DNA from: Vibrio viridaestus
GTDB lineage: Bacteria > Pseudomonadota > Gammaproteobacteria > Enterobacterales > Vibrionaceae
Direction: 5' to 3'
Length of the DNA: 64,000 bases
Assembly: GCF_003856525.1 (NCBI RefSeq)
Contig: NZ_RJVQ01000004.1
Coordinates: 186,001-250,000, forward strand
Shown: positions 22,519-35,031 of the stretch, one piece after another
How the letters are laid out: every line of letters starts with the position of its first letter
Position numbering within the stretch: position 1 is the first letter of the stretch
The notes under the pieces: generated by a model
Seen by the model: only the letters and a program-made list of their open reading frames with translations
What the model was told of the DNA's origin: nothing
The model's database searches: none
Made by a program: the position numbers and the translations under genes

Positions 22519-25500
22519 TTACTGTGCCTGAACACGAAGTTCTGCTGCACTACGACTTTGGTGACCCAGAAGAGTTTGTAGATCAGCCGCTTGTGGTTTA
22601 ATCAGATAGAATTTAGGTATCCAGTGATCAAAGTTCGCCAAGATATTTTCAGCGTGAACCGACCCTGTCTCTTCTAAATGTTCTGCGATTAGACCGCGTA
22701 AATGTTCCTGGTGAATATAGAGATCTTCAAGGGAGATCGCCTCAACAGATTCGTTGTTTACTCGACCCTGGAAGTCATCGTTTTCATCCAGTACATAGGC
22801 AAAGCCACCGGTCATACCTGCGCCAAAGTTCACGCCTGTTGCACCTAGAATCGCCACAATACCGCCTGTCATATATTCACATGCGTTATCGCCTGCACCT
22901 TCAATAACTGCAATGGTTCCTGAGTTTCGTACGCCAAAACGTTCTCCGGCCTTGCCGGCTGCGAATAATTTCCCGCCAGTTGCTCCGTATAAACAAGTAT
23001 TACCAATGATGGTTGCATCGTTACATTGGAAGGCGGTTCCTAAATGAGGGCGGATAACCAGCTTACCACCCGCCATACCTTTACCGACGTAGTCATTAGC
23101 ATCACCAGTTAGGTAAAGCTCTAGACCACCAGCGTTCCAGACTCCAAACGATTGGCCTGCGGTTCCCTGTAAATGAACTCGAATTGGGTTACCTGCTAAA
23201 CCTTGGTTACCATAACGTTGCGCTATTTCACCCGATAGACGAGCACCAACAGAGCGATCAGTATTGATAACATCGTAGTAAAGATCGAGCGCTTCTTGTT
23301 TTTCTACTGAAGCAAGAGCATCGTCGACAATCTTCTGATTGAGTACGGCTTTATCGAACGGCTTGTTAGGTTCAGTACAGAACAATGGCAAGTTATCAGG
23401 AGAGACTGGTTTTTCCAGAATACCCGATAAATCTAACTTGCTTTGTTTGGCTGTAATGCCTTCAGCAACTTCAAGTAAATCGGTACGACCGATTAAATCA
23501 GTCAGTTTTTCAACACCCAATTGTGCCAGATAACCTCGAACTTCTTCGGCTAATCCTGTGAAATAGTTGATGACCATTTCAGGCAGACCTTTGAAGTATT
23601 CTTTGCGTAGCGTTTCATCTTGAGTCGCAACGCCTGTCGCACAGTTATTCAGATGGCAGATTCTAAGGAATTTACATCCCATAGCAACCATAGGACCCGT
23701 GCCAAAGCCAAAGCTTTCTGCACCAAGGATGGCACCTTTGATGACATCAAGACCTGTTTTCATACCACCGTCAACTTGTAGACGGATTTTATGACGCAGA
23801 CCGTTTGCAACGAGGGCTTGTTGAGTTTCGGCTAAACCAAGTTCCCATGGACTACCCGCATACTTAACCGATGTTAGTGGACTAGCTGCGGTACCACCAT
23901 CGTATCCAGAGATAGTGATGAGATCGGCATACGCTTTGGCAACACCAGTAGCAATCGTGCCAACACCAGGTTCAGATACGAGCTTCACGGATACCAAGGC
24001 CTTTGGATTGACCTGTTTCAAATCGAAGATAAGTTGAGCTAAGTCTTCAATAGAATAAATATCATGGTGTGGTGGAGGTGATATTAACGTTACGCCTTGT
24101 ACTGAGTAACGTAGTTTTGCGATTTCTGCAGTGACTTTATGACCAGGTAACTGGCCGCCTTCTCCAGGTTTTGCACCTTGAGCAACTTTGATCTGCAGTA
24201 CATCGGCATTGGTTAGGTAGTGAGGCGTTACCCCAAATCGGCCTGATGCCACTTGCTTGATACGTGAATTTCTCTCCGTACCAAAGCGACGTGGGTCTTC
24301 ACCACCTTCACCTGAGTTAGAGAATCCACCCAAACGGTTCATTGCGGTAGCCAGAGCTTCATGAGCCTCAGGACTAAGAGCGCCGATCGACATTGCTGCT
24401 GAGTCAAAACGTTTAAACAATAGCTGCTTATCTTCAACTTTGTCGAGTGCGATTGATTGACCGCCTTGTTTTAACTTCATGAGATCACGAAGTGTAGCGA
24501 CAGGGCGGGAGTTCACTTGCTCAGCAAAAGCTTTGTAATCTGCAGGCTCTCCTGAGCGTACAGCTTTCTGAAGAGTGCTTACCACATCAGGATTGTAGGC
24601 ATGGTATTCACCACCATGAACAAATTTCAGCAGACCACCATGATCGATCTCTTTACGTTTTGTCCACGCTTTACGAGAAAGATTGAAGAGGTCTTGTTGG
24701 AAATCATCAAAACTTGCCCCCTGAATACGCGTAGTCACGCCGTTAAAGCATAGATCGACAAGCTCTTGGCTTAATCCAACAGCTTCGAAGAGTTGTGAGC
24801 AGCGATAAGAGGCCACTGTAGAAATGCCCATTTTGGACATGATTTTATACAGGCCTTTGTTAATACCATACTGATAGTTTTGCATTGCTTGACGGTAATC
24901 TTTATCTAATGCTCCGTCATCAACTAGCTTCGCAATCGTTTCGTACGCTAGATACGGATAGATAGCGGTTGCTCCGAATCCAATTAACACGGCAAATTGG
25001 TGTGGATCACGTGCAGTTGCTGTCTCTACAACGATGTTAGCGTCACAGCGTAGCTGAGCATCAACCAAGCGGTTGTGAACGGCACCGACGACCATTGCCG
25101 CAGGGATTGGAAGTTTGCCCTTCTCGATTTTACGATCGGATAGAACGAGTAACACAGTTCCTTCACGGGTCAGTTTCTCTGCTTCGTCACAAAGATCCAG
25201 AATGGCTTGTTTGAGATCTTTTTCTTCAGGGTTGTAGTTGATATCCAGAGTCACGTTGTTGTAGTGCTCGTCACTCAGTTCAAGAAGTTGCTGAATATCG
25301 GAATAAAGTAGCACAGGTGAATCAAAGGTCACTCGGTGAGCAAGACCATCTGTTTCATTAAAGACGTTCATTTCCTGACCGATACATGTCGCGAGTGACA
25401 TGACGTGTTTTTCACGCAAAGGATCGATAGGAGGGTTCGTTACCTGAGCGAATTTCTGACGGAAGTAGTCTGTAACCAAACGCTCTTTTGAAGACAATAC

Positions 25501-26982
25501 AGCCATAGGTGTATCATCGCCCATAGAACCAACGGCTTCTTGACCCATATCTGCTAAAACATGAAGTACTTGATTTACCTCTTCATTCGACATTGCGAAT
25601 TGCTTTTGATAAGTCTTAAGTACGTCTTTGTTTAAGCTGGCCTCACCAATTTTATCGTCACCGAGTTCAGCAAATGGTGTGAGACGATAAACGTTATTTT
25701 TCATCCATTCGCCGTATGGGTGACGACTTTTCAGATCGTTATCAATCTCTTTTGATTGCCACAGTTTTCCTACCTTGGTGTCAATAACCAAGAGCTCTCC
25801 GGGACCGACACGTCCTTTCTCAGCAACTTCATCGGGTGCGTAATCCCAAATACCGACTTCAGATGCTAATGTAATTAGCTTGTCTTTGGTAATAACATAA
25901 CGAGCAGGACGTAAGCCGTTTCTGTCTAAGTTACATGCCGCATAACGGCCATCAGACAGAACTATCCCAGCAGGACCATCCCATGGTTCCATGTGCTTTG
26001 AGTTGAAATCATAGAAAGCACGAAGCTCAGGATCCATATCTGGATGGTGCTGCCAAGCTGGCGGCACGAGCATACGCATCGCACGGAACAAGTCCATACC
26101 ACCAGCTAGGAACAATTCGAGCATGTTATCCAAGCTTGATGAGTCTGAGCCTGTTTCGTTCACGAATGGTGCAGCCGATTGTAGATCGGGCAAGAGAGGG
26201 GAAACAAATTTATAGGCACGAGCGCGAGCCCATTGACGGTTCCCCTGAATGGTATTGATCTCACCATTGTGCGCTAAATAGCGGAACGGCTGTGCAAGTG
26301 GCCATCGAGGTTGTGTGTTAGTTGAAAAACGTTGGTGGAATAGACAGATCGACGATTCCATTCGAAGATCGGCTAGATCCAAATAGAAGCGAGGTAAGTC
26401 TGCAGGCATACACAGGCCTTTGTAAACGATAACCTGTGTTGATAATGAACAGATGTAAAAATCGCTATCATTAACAATGCGTTTTTCCATGCGCCTTCTA
26501 GCAATGTACAGACGACGCTCAATATCTTGTGGTCTCCATCCTGCAGGTGCAGAAATAAAGACTTGTTGAATATCGGGTAGAGACTCTTTTGCGATAGGGC
26601 CAAGAACGTTTGAATTGGTTGGGACTTTTCTCCAACCATTAACGGTCATGGTCTCTTGTGCGAGTTCTTCATTAATTATGTTAACAGCAGCTTGAGCCTT
26701 AACAGGATCAGTGCTGAGAAATATCATTCCGACCGCAAACTGTTTACCCAGTTTCCAGCCTTGTTCTTGTGCGACGAGGCGTAAATACCCATCAGGCTTT
26801 TGTAGAAGTAGACCACAGCCATCACCAGTTTTCCCATCGGCGGCAATACCACCTCGGTGGGTCATGCGATCTAACGCTGAAATCGCAGTTCTAACTAGTT
26901 TATGACTGGTTTGACCTTCCATATGTGCAATCAAACCGAATCCGCAGTTGTCTCTTTCGAGACGAGGATCGTATAGAGCCAT
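22519..26982 (-). CDS. gltB: Glutamate synthase (NADPH) large subunit, E. coli type
   Basis: Makes two glutamates from glutamine and 2-oxoglutarate. 1487 residues, close to E. coli (1486). Cys13 in [13 protein letters not shown] is the expected N-terminal nucleophile after removal of a 12-residue propeptide. Order: class II glutaminase, central domain, FMN domain ([32 protein letters not shown]), 3Fe-4S ligands [12 protein letters not shown], and the C-terminal beta-helix with repeated G-x-x-G-x-x-x-G. Upstream, on minus, a small hairpin CTGTC-TCAC-GACAG (27007-27020) precedes GGGAGAG of the ribosome-binding site. Confidence 0.96.
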   Translation of the reverse strand: MALYDPRLERDNCGFGLIAHMEGQTSHKLVRTAISALDRMTHRGGIAADGKTGDGCGLLLQKPDGYLRLVAQEQGWKLGKQFAVGMIFLSTDPVKAQAAVNIINEELAQETMTVNGWRKVPTNSNVLGPIAKESLPDIQQVFISAPAGWRPQDIERRLYIARRRMEKRIVNDSDFYICSLSTQVIVYKGLCMPADLPRFYLDLADLRMESSICLFHQRFSTNTQPRWPLAQPFRYLAHNGEINTIQGNRQWARARAYKFVSPLLPDLQSAAPFVNETGSDSSSLDNMLELFLAGGMDLFRAMRMLVPPAWQHHPDMDPELRAFYDFNSKHMEPWDGPAGIVLSDGRYAACNLDRNGLRPARYVITKDKLITLASEVGIWDYAPDEVAEKGRVGPGELLVIDTKVGKLWQSKEIDNDLKSRHPYGEWMKNNVYRLTPFAELGDDKIGEASLNKDVLKTYQKQFAMSNEEVNQVLHVLADMGQEAVGSMGDDTPMAVLSSKERLVTDYFRQKFAQVTNPPIDPLREKHVMSLATCIGQEMNVFNETDGLAHRVTFDSPVLLYSDIQQLLELSDEHYNNVTLDINYNPEEKDLKQAILDLCDEAEKLTREGTVLLVLSDRKIEKGKLPIPAAMVVGAVHNRLVDAQLRCDANIVVETATARDPHQFAVLIGFGATAIYPYLAYETIAKLVDDGALDKDYRQAMQNYQYGINKGLYKIMSKMGISTVASYRCSQLFEAVGLSQELVDLCFNGVTTRIQGASFDDFQQDLFNLSRKAWTKRKEIDHGGLLKFVHGGEYHAYNPDVVSTLQKAVRSGEPADYKAFAEQVNSRPVATLRDLMKLKQGGQSIALDKVEDKQLLFKRFDSAAMSIGALSPEAHEALATAMNRLGGFSNSGEGGEDPRRFGTERNSRIKQVASGRFGVTPHYLTNADVLQIKVAQGAKPGEGGQLPGHKVTAEIAKLRYSVQGVTLISPPPHHDIYSIEDLAQLIFDLKQVNPKALVSVKLVSEPGVGTIATGVAKAYADLITISGYDGGTAASPLTSVKYAGSPWELGLAETQQALVANGLRHKIRLQVDGGMKTGLDVIKGAILGAESFGFGTGPMVAMGCKFLRICHLNNCATGVATQDETLRKEYFKGLPEMVINYFTGLAEEVRGYLAQLGVEKLTDLIGRTDLLEVAEGITAKQSKLDLSGILEKPVSPDNLPLFCTEPNKPFDKAVLNQKIVDDALASVEKQEALDLYYDVINTDRSVGARLSGEIAQRYGNQGLAGNPIRVHLQGTAGQSFGVWNAGGLELYLTGDANDYVGKGMAGGKLVIRPHLGTAFQCNDATIIGNTCLYGATGGKLFAAGKAGERFGVRNSGTIAVIEGAGDNACEYMTGGIVAILGATGVNFGAGMTGGFAYVLDENDDFQGRVNNESVEAISLEDLYIHQEHLRGLIAEHLEETGSVHAENILANFDHWIPKFYLIKPQAADLQTLLGHQSRSAAELRVQAQ

Positions 26983-27262
26983 TGCAACTCTCCCTTTGCT
27001 TTCTGTCGTGAGACAGTAAAATGACTAACTATTCTTTATTATAGGAATTTATTGAATATACATTCGTTAAAAAAGATTAAAAAACCAATTTAACCCGTGC
27101 CAATATGATGCGGATCTCCCAAGCTATAGCGATTAATGATAAAGATCAAGAGATTCGTTAAAAAATGTACAAAAAGGATATTATTCAATTTCTAAACACT
27201 GAGATAGCTCACCAAAAGATAAAATCAGGTGATTCACCCAACGAAAGAAAAACGTTCTGTTA

Positions 27263-27318
27263 AGTATATACCCAAGCAACGATAAGATACAGATTATGCA
27301 AGGCTTTGATTATCGTTG
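27263..27318. repeat. Candidate dispersed intergenic repeat with inverted ends
   Basis: Starts with a TATATACCCAAGCAAC-like run, which I recall as a common intergenic element in Vibrio genomes, and contains the perfect inverted repeat CAACGATAA (27277-27285) / TTATCGTTG (27310-27318) with a 24-nt interval. No second copy was seen in this window, so the assignment rests on memory. Confidence 0.4.
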
Positions 27319-27344
27319 TGTGGCAAAGGTGTGAAGGTTTTTTA

Positions 27345-27376
27345 GATAGAAAAAAGGTCAGTACAGGATACTGACC
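27345..27376 (-). terminator. Terminator of the upstream gltBD operon
   Basis: Read on minus: GGTCAGTA (27376-27369), loop TCCTG, TACTGACC (27363-27356), then TTTTTT. Confidence 0.88.
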
Positions 27377-27454
27377 AATGAGAAATGCTCGGAAGGAGTT
27401 TTCATCTCAAAAACCCCCTGACTCGAGACCAAACGTGCCAGGGGAAGTTACCAC

Positions 27455-28924
27455 TTATGCAGACAACATAAGTGAATCGGCTTTTGCTTCAAGGTTAGAG
27501 CCACCCATGAGGTAAGCATCTACTGCACGAGCACATTCACGTCCTTCGTTGATACAACGTACGACGAGAGATTGACCAGTGCGCATATCACCTGCAGCAA
27601 AAATTCCTTTTTGGTTGGTTTGGAAGTCACTTGTTGCGACGTTACCGCGATCATCCAATTTGATATCAAGTTGAGCTAGTACACCTGTTGGTTCTGGGTG
27701 CAAGAAGCCCATCGCAAGAAATGCCATATCACATGGGATAACGCGTTCACTACCTTCAACTTCATCAAAAGTAGGGCGTTCACCCGGAGCTGCGTCTTTC
27801 CATACGATATCTGCGATACGTAAACCACAGACTTCACCTTTATCGTTACCGATAAATTCTTTAGTCAGAATATTCCAATGACGCTCACAACCTTCCTCAT
27901 GCGAAGTGGTTGTTTTTAGAATCATTGGATACTGTGGCCAAGGCATATTCGCAGGACGCTTTTCTGGTGGGACTGGCATGATCTCAACCTGCGTGACACT
28001 TTTTGCGCCATGACGATTAGACGTACCAACGCAGTCAGAACCTGTATCACCACCACCAATAACAACAACGTGCTTATCTTTCGCATGAATTTCATCTGTT
28101 TTTAAATCCATGTTATTCGCACGACGGTTATTTTGACCAAGGAATTGCATCGCAAAGTAAACGCCATTAAGTTCACGACCTGGTATCGGTAGATTACGAG
28201 GCACGGTTGAACCGCCTGTCAGCAGAACAACATCGTATTCATGACGAAGTTGCTGGGCATTAATATCAACGCCTATGTGTGCATTCACGACAAATTTGAT
28301 GCCTGCTTTTTCCATCAAATCGATTTTACGATCGATGACGTCAGAACCAAGTTTGAAGTCTGGAATACCGAAGCGTAACAGACCGCCGACTTTTTCATCA
28401 CGCTCATACACGGTTACAGTATGACCTGCACTGTTTAGCTGTTCAGCAGCTGAAAGTCCTGCGGGACCCGAACCGATAATGGCAATTGTTTTGCCTGTAC
28501 GAGCACGTGGTGTCTTCGGTTTTGCATATCCTTCACGATACGCAGTCTCGACAATGTTCTTCTCGATATTACAGATCGTAATTGGGTCCTGGTTTATACC
28601 CAGGACACAAGCACTTTCACAAGGTGCCGGACAAACACGTCCCGTAAACTCGGGGAAGTTATTCGTTGAACTTAATATGTTCCACGCCTCTTCCCAGCTA
28701 TCGCGATACACAGCATCATTGAATTCAGGAATGATGTTACCGATAGGGCAACCACTGTGGCAGAAAGGTACACCACAATCCATACAACGCGATGCCTGAG
28801 TTTTGATTTTAGAGCCAAAATCTTTGTCCAGGACAAATTCTTTGTTGTTTTGAATACGAACAGAAGGGTCCAGTTTTTTTGGCAACTCACGTCCGTTTTC
28901 TAAAAATCCAGTAGGCTTACCCAT
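27455..28924 (-). CDS. gltD: Glutamate synthase small subunit, second (non-E. coli) type
   Basis: FAD/NAD(P)H GOGAT subunit of 489 residues. It opens [15 protein letters not shown], a start common to the GltD group of actinobacteria, cyanobacteria and many proteobacteria, and lacks the E. coli-type N-terminus. Fe-S ligands: RCMDCGVPFCHSGCPIGN and GRVCPAPCESAC. FAD fold IAIIGSGPAGLSAAEQL, NAD(P)H fold VVVIGGGDTGSDC, and AAGDMRTGQSLVV near the end. The ATG overlaps the gltB stop by one base (TAATG), giving tight translational coupling. It is a paralogue of the gene at 21088-22500, not a recent copy. Confidence 0.94.
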   Translation of the reverse strand: MGKPTGFLENGRELPKKLDPSVRIQNNKEFVLDKDFGSKIKTQASRCMDCGVPFCHSGCPIGNIIPEFNDAVYRDSWEEAWNILSSTNNFPEFTGRVCPAPCESACVLGINQDPITICNIEKNIVETAYREGYAKPKTPRARTGKTIAIIGSGPAGLSAAEQLNSAGHTVTVYERDEKVGGLLRFGIPDFKLGSDVIDRKIDLMEKAGIKFVVNAHIGVDINAQQLRHEYDVVLLTGGSTVPRNLPIPGRELNGVYFAMQFLGQNNRRANNMDLKTDEIHAKDKHVVVIGGGDTGSDCVGTSNRHGAKSVTQVEIMPVPPEKRPANMPWPQYPMILKTTTSHEEGCERHWNILTKEFIGNDKGEVCGLRIADIVWKDAAPGERPTFDEVEGSERVIPCDMAFLAMGFLHPEPTGVLAQLDIKLDDRGNVATSDFQTNQKGIFAAGDMRTGQSLVVRCINEGRECARAVDAYLMGGSNLEAKADSLMLSA

Positions 28925-31900
28925 TATACTGCCTCCACTTGCTGTTCTTTCGCCGCTTGTGCTGCTTCCTTGCGCTGTTGAAGTACTCGTTTGTAATCAC
29001 GTGGCATAACTTTTACCAGTGATTTCAGGTTTTCTTCGAAGTTAGCAAGGAACGATTTAGCAACATCACTTCCTGTGAGTACCTGATGCTTAGTCAACAT
29101 CTCTGAAAGAAGTGTTTTATCTTCAGCAGAGATAGGATCTAAGTCGACCAGTTCTGGGTTCAGTTTAGTATCGAAGTCACCATCTTTATCCCAAACATAC
29201 GCAATACCACCGCTCATACCTGCAGCGAAGTTACGTCCTGTTGAACCAAGAATAACCGCAATACCACCCGTCATGTATTCACAACCGTGATCACCAACAC
29301 CTTCAACAACAACTCGTGCGCCAGAGTTACGAACACAGAAACGCTCACCGGCTTTACCACGAATGTAGGATTCACCTGATGTTGCGCCGTAGAAACAAAC
29401 GTTACCAACAACGATGTTGTCTTCAGCAACAATAGTGGATTTAGTGTCAGGATAAAGAACCAAAGTACCGCCTGATAGACCTTTACCCCAGTAGTCGTTG
29501 GCATCGCCTTCAACTTCGAATTTAACGCCCTTAGCGAGGAAAGCACCAAACGACTGGCCTGCAGAGCCTTTGAACTTAACGTTCATTGTTTTTGGCAAGC
29601 CTTTGTCTTTGTAAACTTTTGATATTTCATTTGAAAGCATAGTTCCCGCACTACGGTCAGTGTTGATGATAGGGAACTCAGCTGAAACGGCTTCACCACG
29701 CTCAATAGCGGGAGCGGCGGCTTCAATCAATTTGCGATCTAGAATGTTATCAAGACCATGGTTCTGCTGTGTTTGACAGTAGATACCATCTTCTGCACGT
29801 GGTGGTTCCATATACAGAATGGAAGACAGATCCAAGTTTTTGTATTTCCAGTGATTGATATCATCACGTACTTTTAGCTTGTTCGCCTGACCTACCATTT
29901 CATCGATAGTACGGAAGCCAAGCTCTGCCATGATTTCACGTAGACCCTGAGCCATATACTGGAAGAAAGTCACAACGTCTTCTACTCGGCCATCAAAGCG
30001 CTCACGTAGTGTTTTGTTTTGTGTTGCGATACCAACAGGACACGTATTCTTATGACACTTACGCATCATAATACAGCCTTCTACTACCAATGCAGCAGTT
30101 GCGACACCCCATTCTTCTGCACCAAGCAGAGTGGCAATCGCTAGATCGCGAGGTGTTTTCATCTGACCATCAGCCTGTACGACGATACGGTTACGCAGAC
30201 CATTTTTGAGCAGTGTCTGGTGAGTTTCAGCCAAACCTAATTCCCAAGGCAGACCTGTGTGACGAATGGATGAAATCGGTGAAGCACCAGTACCACCGTC
30301 GTAACCTGCGATAAGTACAACGTCTGCTTTTGCTTTAGCAACACCAGAAGCGATAGTACCTACACCCGCCTCAGATACGAGCTTGACGTTCACGCGGCCA
30401 GCGCGGTTGGCATTTTTCAGGTCAAAGATAAGCTGAGCTAAATCTTCGATAGAATAAATGTCGTGGTGTGGCGGTGGTGAAATCAAACCAACCCCTGGGG
30501 TTGAGTGACGAGTTGCACCGATCCAATCGTCCACTTTATCGCCTGGTAACTGACCACCTTCACCAGGTTTCGCACCCTGAGCCATCTTGATCTGTAGCTC
30601 ATCAGCGTTAGTTAGGTAGTAAGAAGTAACACCGAAACGTCCAGAGGCAACCTGTTTAATTGCAGAGCGTTCCCAATCTCCGTTTTCTTTACGAGCGAAA
30701 CGGATTGGATCCTCACCACCTTCACCAGAGTTTGATTTTGCTCCTAGGCGGTTCATTGCAATAGCAAGAGTCGAGTGCGCTTCGTGTGAAATAGAACCAA
30801 ATGACATCGCACCGGTTGCAAAGCGTCTTACGATACTTTCGATAGGTTCAACCTGATCGATAGGAATCGAGCCCGCTGGGTTTTTCACAAAGTCTAATTG
30901 GCTACGTAGTGTAACGGCTTTATCACCCTGAGTATCAACGGCTTTCGTATATTGCTTGAATTTCGCATAGTCTTTACTGCGAGTTGATTGCTGAAGCAAC
31001 GAGATCGTTGTTGGGTTAAATAGGTGGTTTTCACCGCGCTGTTTCCATTGATAAACACCGCCAACATCAAGCATTTGCAGTGGGATTTCACGTAATGGAT
31101 AGCCAACTCTATGACGAACGACAACTTCTTTCGCTATATCGTCCAGAGATAAACCTTGGATACGGGTAACCGTACCAGTGAAATATTTATCGACAACGGC
31201 TTTGCTGATACCAAGAGCTTCAAAAATCTGAGCACCGTGGTAAGACTGCAGTGTTGAAATCCCCATTTTAGAGAAGATTTTCAACAGACCCATGTTTACG
31301 CCTTTACGGAAGTTGTTAAACAGCTCCTCAACGGATTTCTCTGCGTTAAGTTTGTTGATGCGTTGTAGTTCAACAATTGTCTCCGTCACTAAATACGGGT
31401 TAACCGCGTTAGCACCATAGCCAACTAAAGTTGCAAAGTGATGAGTCTCACGTGCGTCACCTGTTTCGACAACGATACCGCACTTAGAGCGCAGACCTTT
31501 GCGAATTAAATGGTGATGCACAGCACCGACTGCCAACATTGCTGGAATAGCAGCATGGTTAGAGTTTGCAGCACGGTCAGTCAGAAGGATGATTGAGTAT
31601 CCGTCGATAACAGCATCTTCAGCGTATTGACAAATACGTTTCAACGCACGCTCAAGTTTGCCTGTTTCACCACTTGCTTGGAACACGATATCAAGCGTTT
31701 TGGCTTGTAGGTGCTCGTTATCAATCGCACGCAGTTTCTCTAATTCAGCATTAGAAATAACTGGAGAGTCCAGTTCCACTTTACGGCAGTGTGCTGGTGA
31801 CTCAGTCAGTAGGTTTTGCTCTTTACCGATATAAGTTTTGAGCGACATAACCATACGTTCACGGATCGGGTCGATCGGTGGGTTTGTTACCTGAGCAAAC

Positions 31901-33471
31901 AACTGTTTGAAATAGTGAGATAAATGCTGTGACTGGTGTGATAGAACGGCAAGAGGCCAGTCCGCACCCATTGAACCTAGAGGTTCATATCCAGTTTCAG
32001 CCAAAGTAAGGATGATATCATCCACTTCTTCTCTGGTAACGCCGAATGCTTGTTGACGGTGAAGAAGACGCTCTGGTTTTGGTTGACTATGTCCAGTTTC
32101 TGCTTTTGGTAGCTCTTTCAAACTTAGCAGATTGTCTTTGACCCATTGCTCGTATGGTTGAGATTCAGCGATAGCATCTTTCACTTCTTCATCAGAAATG
32201 ATTCGACCTTCTTCAAGGTCTGCTACGAAGATACGTCCTGGTTGTAAGCGACCACGATATTCCACATTTTCAGGAGCGATATCAACCGCACCCGTTTCTG
32301 ATGCCATAACTAGGAAGTTGTCTTTGGTCACTGTATAGCGAGAAGGACGAAGACCATTACGGTCTAGAGTTGCACCTACTGTCACACCATCTGTAAAGCA
32401 GACTGATGCTGGACCATCCCATGGTTCCATGACGTTTGCGTGGTACTGATAGAACGCACGGCGTTTTGGATCCATATTTGGATTTTCTTGCCATGCTTCT
32501 GGAATCATCATCATTAATGCATGAGGTAGGCTACGGCCAGAAAGAACAAGTAGCTCTAACACCATGTCAAAGTTTGCAGAATCTGAAGCGCCTTCCTGAC
32601 AAATAGGAAGCAGCATATCAATTTCTGCTTTAGTAAACAGTTTTGACTCTAGGATCGCTTCACGCGCCTTCATCCAGTTTAAGTTACCGCGAACCGTGTT
32701 GATTTCACCGTTGTGAGCGATATAACGGAAAGGCTGAGCAAGACGCCATCTTGGGAACGTATTCGTTGAGAAACGAGAGTGTACCAATGCAAGCGCTGAT
32801 ACCATCGTTGGATTTTGCAAATCTAAGAAGTACTGAGGAACTTGTTCAGTAGTTAACTGACCTTTATATATAATCGTCTTATAAGATAAAGAGTTGATAT
32901 AGAAGTCATCACCGATATTAGAAACGCTTTCCAGACATACACGTACTGTATAGTTACGTAAAACGTACAGTTTTCGTTCTAACTCATCAGGTGTCATACC
33001 TGGACCGCCAGAAATAAACACATGCTCAAACTGAGGCTCAGTGCTTAGTGGATCGGCACCCAACATTGAGTTGTCTGTCGGTAATACGCGGTAGCCAAGA
33101 ATTTCAAGATCAAGGCGTTTAGCATTACGTTGAAGAATATCGCGACATTGCTCGCGTTTGTATTCGTCCTTAGGAAACAGCACAACACCCACACCATATT
33201 TTTCAAATGATGGGAGTTTGATGCCAAGTTTCACTGCTTCTTCAAGTAAGAACTCGTGAGGCTTCTGAATCAGAATACCTGCGCCATCACCGCTACATGG
33301 GTCACAACCTTGACCTCCACGGTGTTCCATACGCGCAAGCATATCTAGAGCTTGAGTAACTACTTCATGAGATTTACGGTTTTTTAGGTGAGCAACAAAA
33401 CCGATACCACAAGCGTCATGCTCCAGTTCTGGAGTATAGAGACCTTGTGAATTCTGTTGTCTATCTACCAT
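28924..33471 (-). CDS. gltB: Glutamate synthase large subunit, second (non-E. coli) type
   Basis: GOGAT large subunit, 1515 residues from the ATG at 33471 ([12 protein letters not shown], preceded by GGAAGGATG). The predicted nucleophile is Cys21 in [14 protein letters not shown]. The frame stays open upstream to an ATG at 33576, but those 35 residues look unlike GltB. Order as in the other copy: glutaminase, central domain, FMN domain ([15 protein letters not shown]), 3Fe-4S ligands [12 protein letters not shown], beta-helix domain. [16 protein letters not shown] is typical of the GltB type found in non-enteric bacteria. Confidence 0.95.
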   Translation of the reverse strand: MVDRQQNSQGLYTPELEHDACGIGFVAHLKNRKSHEVVTQALDMLARMEHRGGQGCDPCSGDGAGILIQKPHEFLLEEAVKLGIKLPSFEKYGVGVVLFPKDEYKREQCRDILQRNAKRLDLEILGYRVLPTDNSMLGADPLSTEPQFEHVFISGGPGMTPDELERKLYVLRNYTVRVCLESVSNIGDDFYINSLSYKTIIYKGQLTTEQVPQYFLDLQNPTMVSALALVHSRFSTNTFPRWRLAQPFRYIAHNGEINTVRGNLNWMKAREAILESKLFTKAEIDMLLPICQEGASDSANFDMVLELLVLSGRSLPHALMMMIPEAWQENPNMDPKRRAFYQYHANVMEPWDGPASVCFTDGVTVGATLDRNGLRPSRYTVTKDNFLVMASETGAVDIAPENVEYRGRLQPGRIFVADLEEGRIISDEEVKDAIAESQPYEQWVKDNLLSLKELPKAETGHSQPKPERLLHRQQAFGVTREEVDDIILTLAETGYEPLGSMGADWPLAVLSHQSQHLSHYFKQLFAQVTNPPIDPIRERMVMSLKTYIGKEQNLLTESPAHCRKVELDSPVISNAELEKLRAIDNEHLQAKTLDIVFQASGETGKLERALKRICQYAEDAVIDGYSIILLTDRAANSNHAAIPAMLAVGAVHHHLIRKGLRSKCGIVVETGDARETHHFATLVGYGANAVNPYLVTETIVELQRINKLNAEKSVEELFNNFRKGVNMGLLKIFSKMGISTLQSYHGAQIFEALGISKAVVDKYFTGTVTRIQGLSLDDIAKEVVVRHRVGYPLREIPLQMLDVGGVYQWKQRGENHLFNPTTISLLQQSTRSKDYAKFKQYTKAVDTQGDKAVTLRSQLDFVKNPAGSIPIDQVEPIESIVRRFATGAMSFGSISHEAHSTLAIAMNRLGAKSNSGEGGEDPIRFARKENGDWERSAIKQVASGRFGVTSYYLTNADELQIKMAQGAKPGEGGQLPGDKVDDWIGATRHSTPGVGLISPPPHHDIYSIEDLAQLIFDLKNANRAGRVNVKLVSEAGVGTIASGVAKAKADVVLIAGYDGGTGASPISSIRHTGLPWELGLAETHQTLLKNGLRNRIVVQADGQMKTPRDLAIATLLGAEEWGVATAALVVEGCIMMRKCHKNTCPVGIATQNKTLRERFDGRVEDVVTFFQYMAQGLREIMAELGFRTIDEMVGQANKLKVRDDINHWKYKNLDLSSILYMEPPRAEDGIYCQTQQNHGLDNILDRKLIEAAAPAIERGEAVSAEFPIINTDRSAGTMLSNEISKVYKDKGLPKTMNVKFKGSAGQSFGAFLAKGVKFEVEGDANDYWGKGLSGGTLVLYPDTKSTIVAEDNIVVGNVCFYGATSGESYIRGKAGERFCVRNSGARVVVEGVGDHGCEYMTGGIAVILGSTGRNFAAGMSGGIAYVWDKDGDFDTKLNPELVDLDPISAEDKTLLSEMLTKHQVLTGSDVAKSFLANFEENLKSLVKVMPRDYKRVLQQRKEAAQAAKEQQVEAV

Positions 33472-33999
33472 AGATACATCCTTCCAGTTCGTGCGAGACG
33501 CACCTAGGCCAAGAGACAAGAAGTCCTTAGCCATATCAGTGCGACTGGTCCTTAAAATGAAATCTAAACTGGCCATGTCCTGGTCAGTTTGAGTCCGTTC
33601 CGTTTCTCACAGGAAAATGAGTTGTGAGAAAAACAATCCATGGTGGCATTCATGTTGTAATTACTCTTTAAAAGAGTTTTATATGGTGGGTTATGAATGA
33701 CACCGACTTTTCGACTTTTATTATGCCTTCAAATCCGCTATTGGGCAGTCGAAAGTGTAAGTATCCTACAATTTTGTTGCAGTGAATTCCAATAGAAAAT
33801 GACATAAAACTCACTTTTTTTTCGTCAAAATAGGAGAGTTTTATTTACATTTATCTAACATTCCATATGAATTACTGAAAAATCACGCCTTTATTGATAT
33901 TTACCAGAATGAATGCTTTTGCTAAGAGGTAAGCTCGTTATTTAAAAATCAATCTCGTTATTCAATTACATATTTTGTTAACGATATTTATTCTCATTT
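33472..33999. other. gltB-yhcC divergent intergenic region
   Basis: 528 bp. On minus, TTGACG (33823-33828) with a TATGTC-like -10 could drive gltBD. In the leader lie two inverted repeats: ACTCTTTTAAAGAGT (33664-33678) and TTTCTCACA/TGTGAGAAA (33603-33611, 33623-33631; 11-nt loop). A 29-codon frame (MNATMDCFSH..., 33650 leftward) is possible but has no ribosome-binding site. The right half, upstream of yhcC, is strongly AT-rich and shows nothing definite. Confidence 0.4.
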
Positions 34000-34944
34000 A
34001 TGGGGTGGGATTTGAAACAACTACACGAACTGGTGAATACAATAGGTCAGGATCTCAAACATCGTTATGGTGAGAAAGTTCATAAACTCACCCTGCACGG
34101 AGGGTTCAGTTGCCCCAACCGGGATGGAACGATTGGGAGAGGCGGGTGCACATTTTGTAACGTGTCATCATTTGTAGATGAGACCGCTAAATCGTCCTCT
34201 ATTCAACAGCAGCTTGAACGACGAGCTGAGGAGGTCACCCGAGCAAAGAAATACCTCGCGTATTTTCAGGCTTATACCAATACTTACGCAGAAGTGCAGT
34301 TACTCGATCAAATGTATCAGCAGGCACTTAGGAGTGCTGATATTGTTGGTTTATGTGTTGGCACCCGTCCTGATTGCGTTCCTCAAGAAGTTCTAATGTT
34401 ATTAAGTGGCTATGTTCAGCAGGGATATGAAGTTTGGTTAGAATTGGGACTACAGAGTGCTCATGATAAAACGTTACATCGAATCAATCGTGGGCATGAC
34501 TTTTCAGCTTATTCAGCCATAACTCATACAGCCAGAATGATGGGATTAAAAGTGTGCACTCATCTTATCGTCGGCCTGCCCGATGAAAGTAAAAGCGATA
34601 ATATAACGACGATGGAGAAAGTGCTGGCAGTGGGGACTGATGGAATAAAATTGCACAGTTTACACATCGTTGAAGGAAGTGTAATGGCGAAATCTTGGCG
34701 AGCCGGTAGATTAGAAGCGCCATCACTCGAATTCTATGTTGATGCAGCTAGTGAGATGATTCGCATGACGCCTGCTGATATTGTCTACCACCGTGTGTCA
34801 TCTGCAGCGAGGAGACCCACTCTTTTATCTCCCCTTTGGTGTGAAAATCGTTGGCTTGCCATGGGGGAGATAGAAAAAGCGCTAAATCGGGACGGAGCTC
34901 AAGGCTCACTGCTCGGCCACCCATTTGTACGAAATGTCGCGTGA
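34000..34944 (+). CDS. yhcC: YhcC-type radical SAM protein (TIGR01212 family)
   Basis: 314 residues. The family-specific iron-sulfur motif is CPNRDGTIGRGGCTFC near residues 38-53, giving three cysteines spaced as in YhcC of E. coli. Later GLCVGTRPDC, ELGLQSAHDKTL and THLIVGLPDE are SAM-barrel strands. The biochemical role is unknown to me. It sits between gltB and arcB, exactly as in E. coli, and points toward arcB (87 nt away). The start is uncertain: ATG at 34000 lacks a clear ribosome-binding site; a TTG at 34012 is in frame. Confidence 0.9.
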   Translation: MGWDLKQLHELVNTIGQDLKHRYGEKVHKLTLHGGFSCPNRDGTIGRGGCTFCNVSSFVDETAKSSSIQQQLERRAEEVTRAKKYLAYFQAYTNTYAEVQLLDQMYQQALRSADIVGLCVGTRPDCVPQEVLMLLSGYVQQGYEVWLELGLQSAHDKTLHRINRGHDFSAYSAITHTARMMGLKVCTHLIVGLPDESKSDNITTMEKVLAVGTDGIKLHSLHIVEGSVMAKSWRAGRLEAPSLEFYVDAASEMIRMTPADIVYHRVSSAARRPTLLSPLWCENRWLAMGEIEKALNRDGAQGSLLGHPFVRNVA

Positions 34945-35031
34945 CGAATAGTTGGCAACATCATACACTTAGCTATTCAAATACGAGATAAATATGAATT
35001 TATTATTCCCCGTTGAGTGTTGGAGTTGTCA

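Larger units (their letters stand above)
26983..27454. other. Region between the two gltBD operons
   Basis: 472 bp without a plausible gene. From left to right: the promoter and leader of the downstream gltBD operon (AT-rich, no certain promoter), a sequence resembling a Vibrio dispersed repeat at 27263-27318, the terminator of the upstream operon at 27351-27376, and a further inverted repeat CCCCTG/CAGGGG (27414-27443) just after gltD. A TTGGCACGGG element on minus (27094-27103) recalls a sigma-54 -24 box, but the -12 GC is missing. Confidence 0.45.

Noticed and set aside
27080-27110. Sigma-54 promoter for the E. coli-type gltBD operon
   Set aside because: TGGCAC is present on minus, but no GC lies at the required spacing for the -12 element.
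33563-33650. 29-codon leader peptide upstream of gltB
   Set aside because: No ribosome-binding site and no bias toward relevant codons such as Gln or Glu; chance frame.
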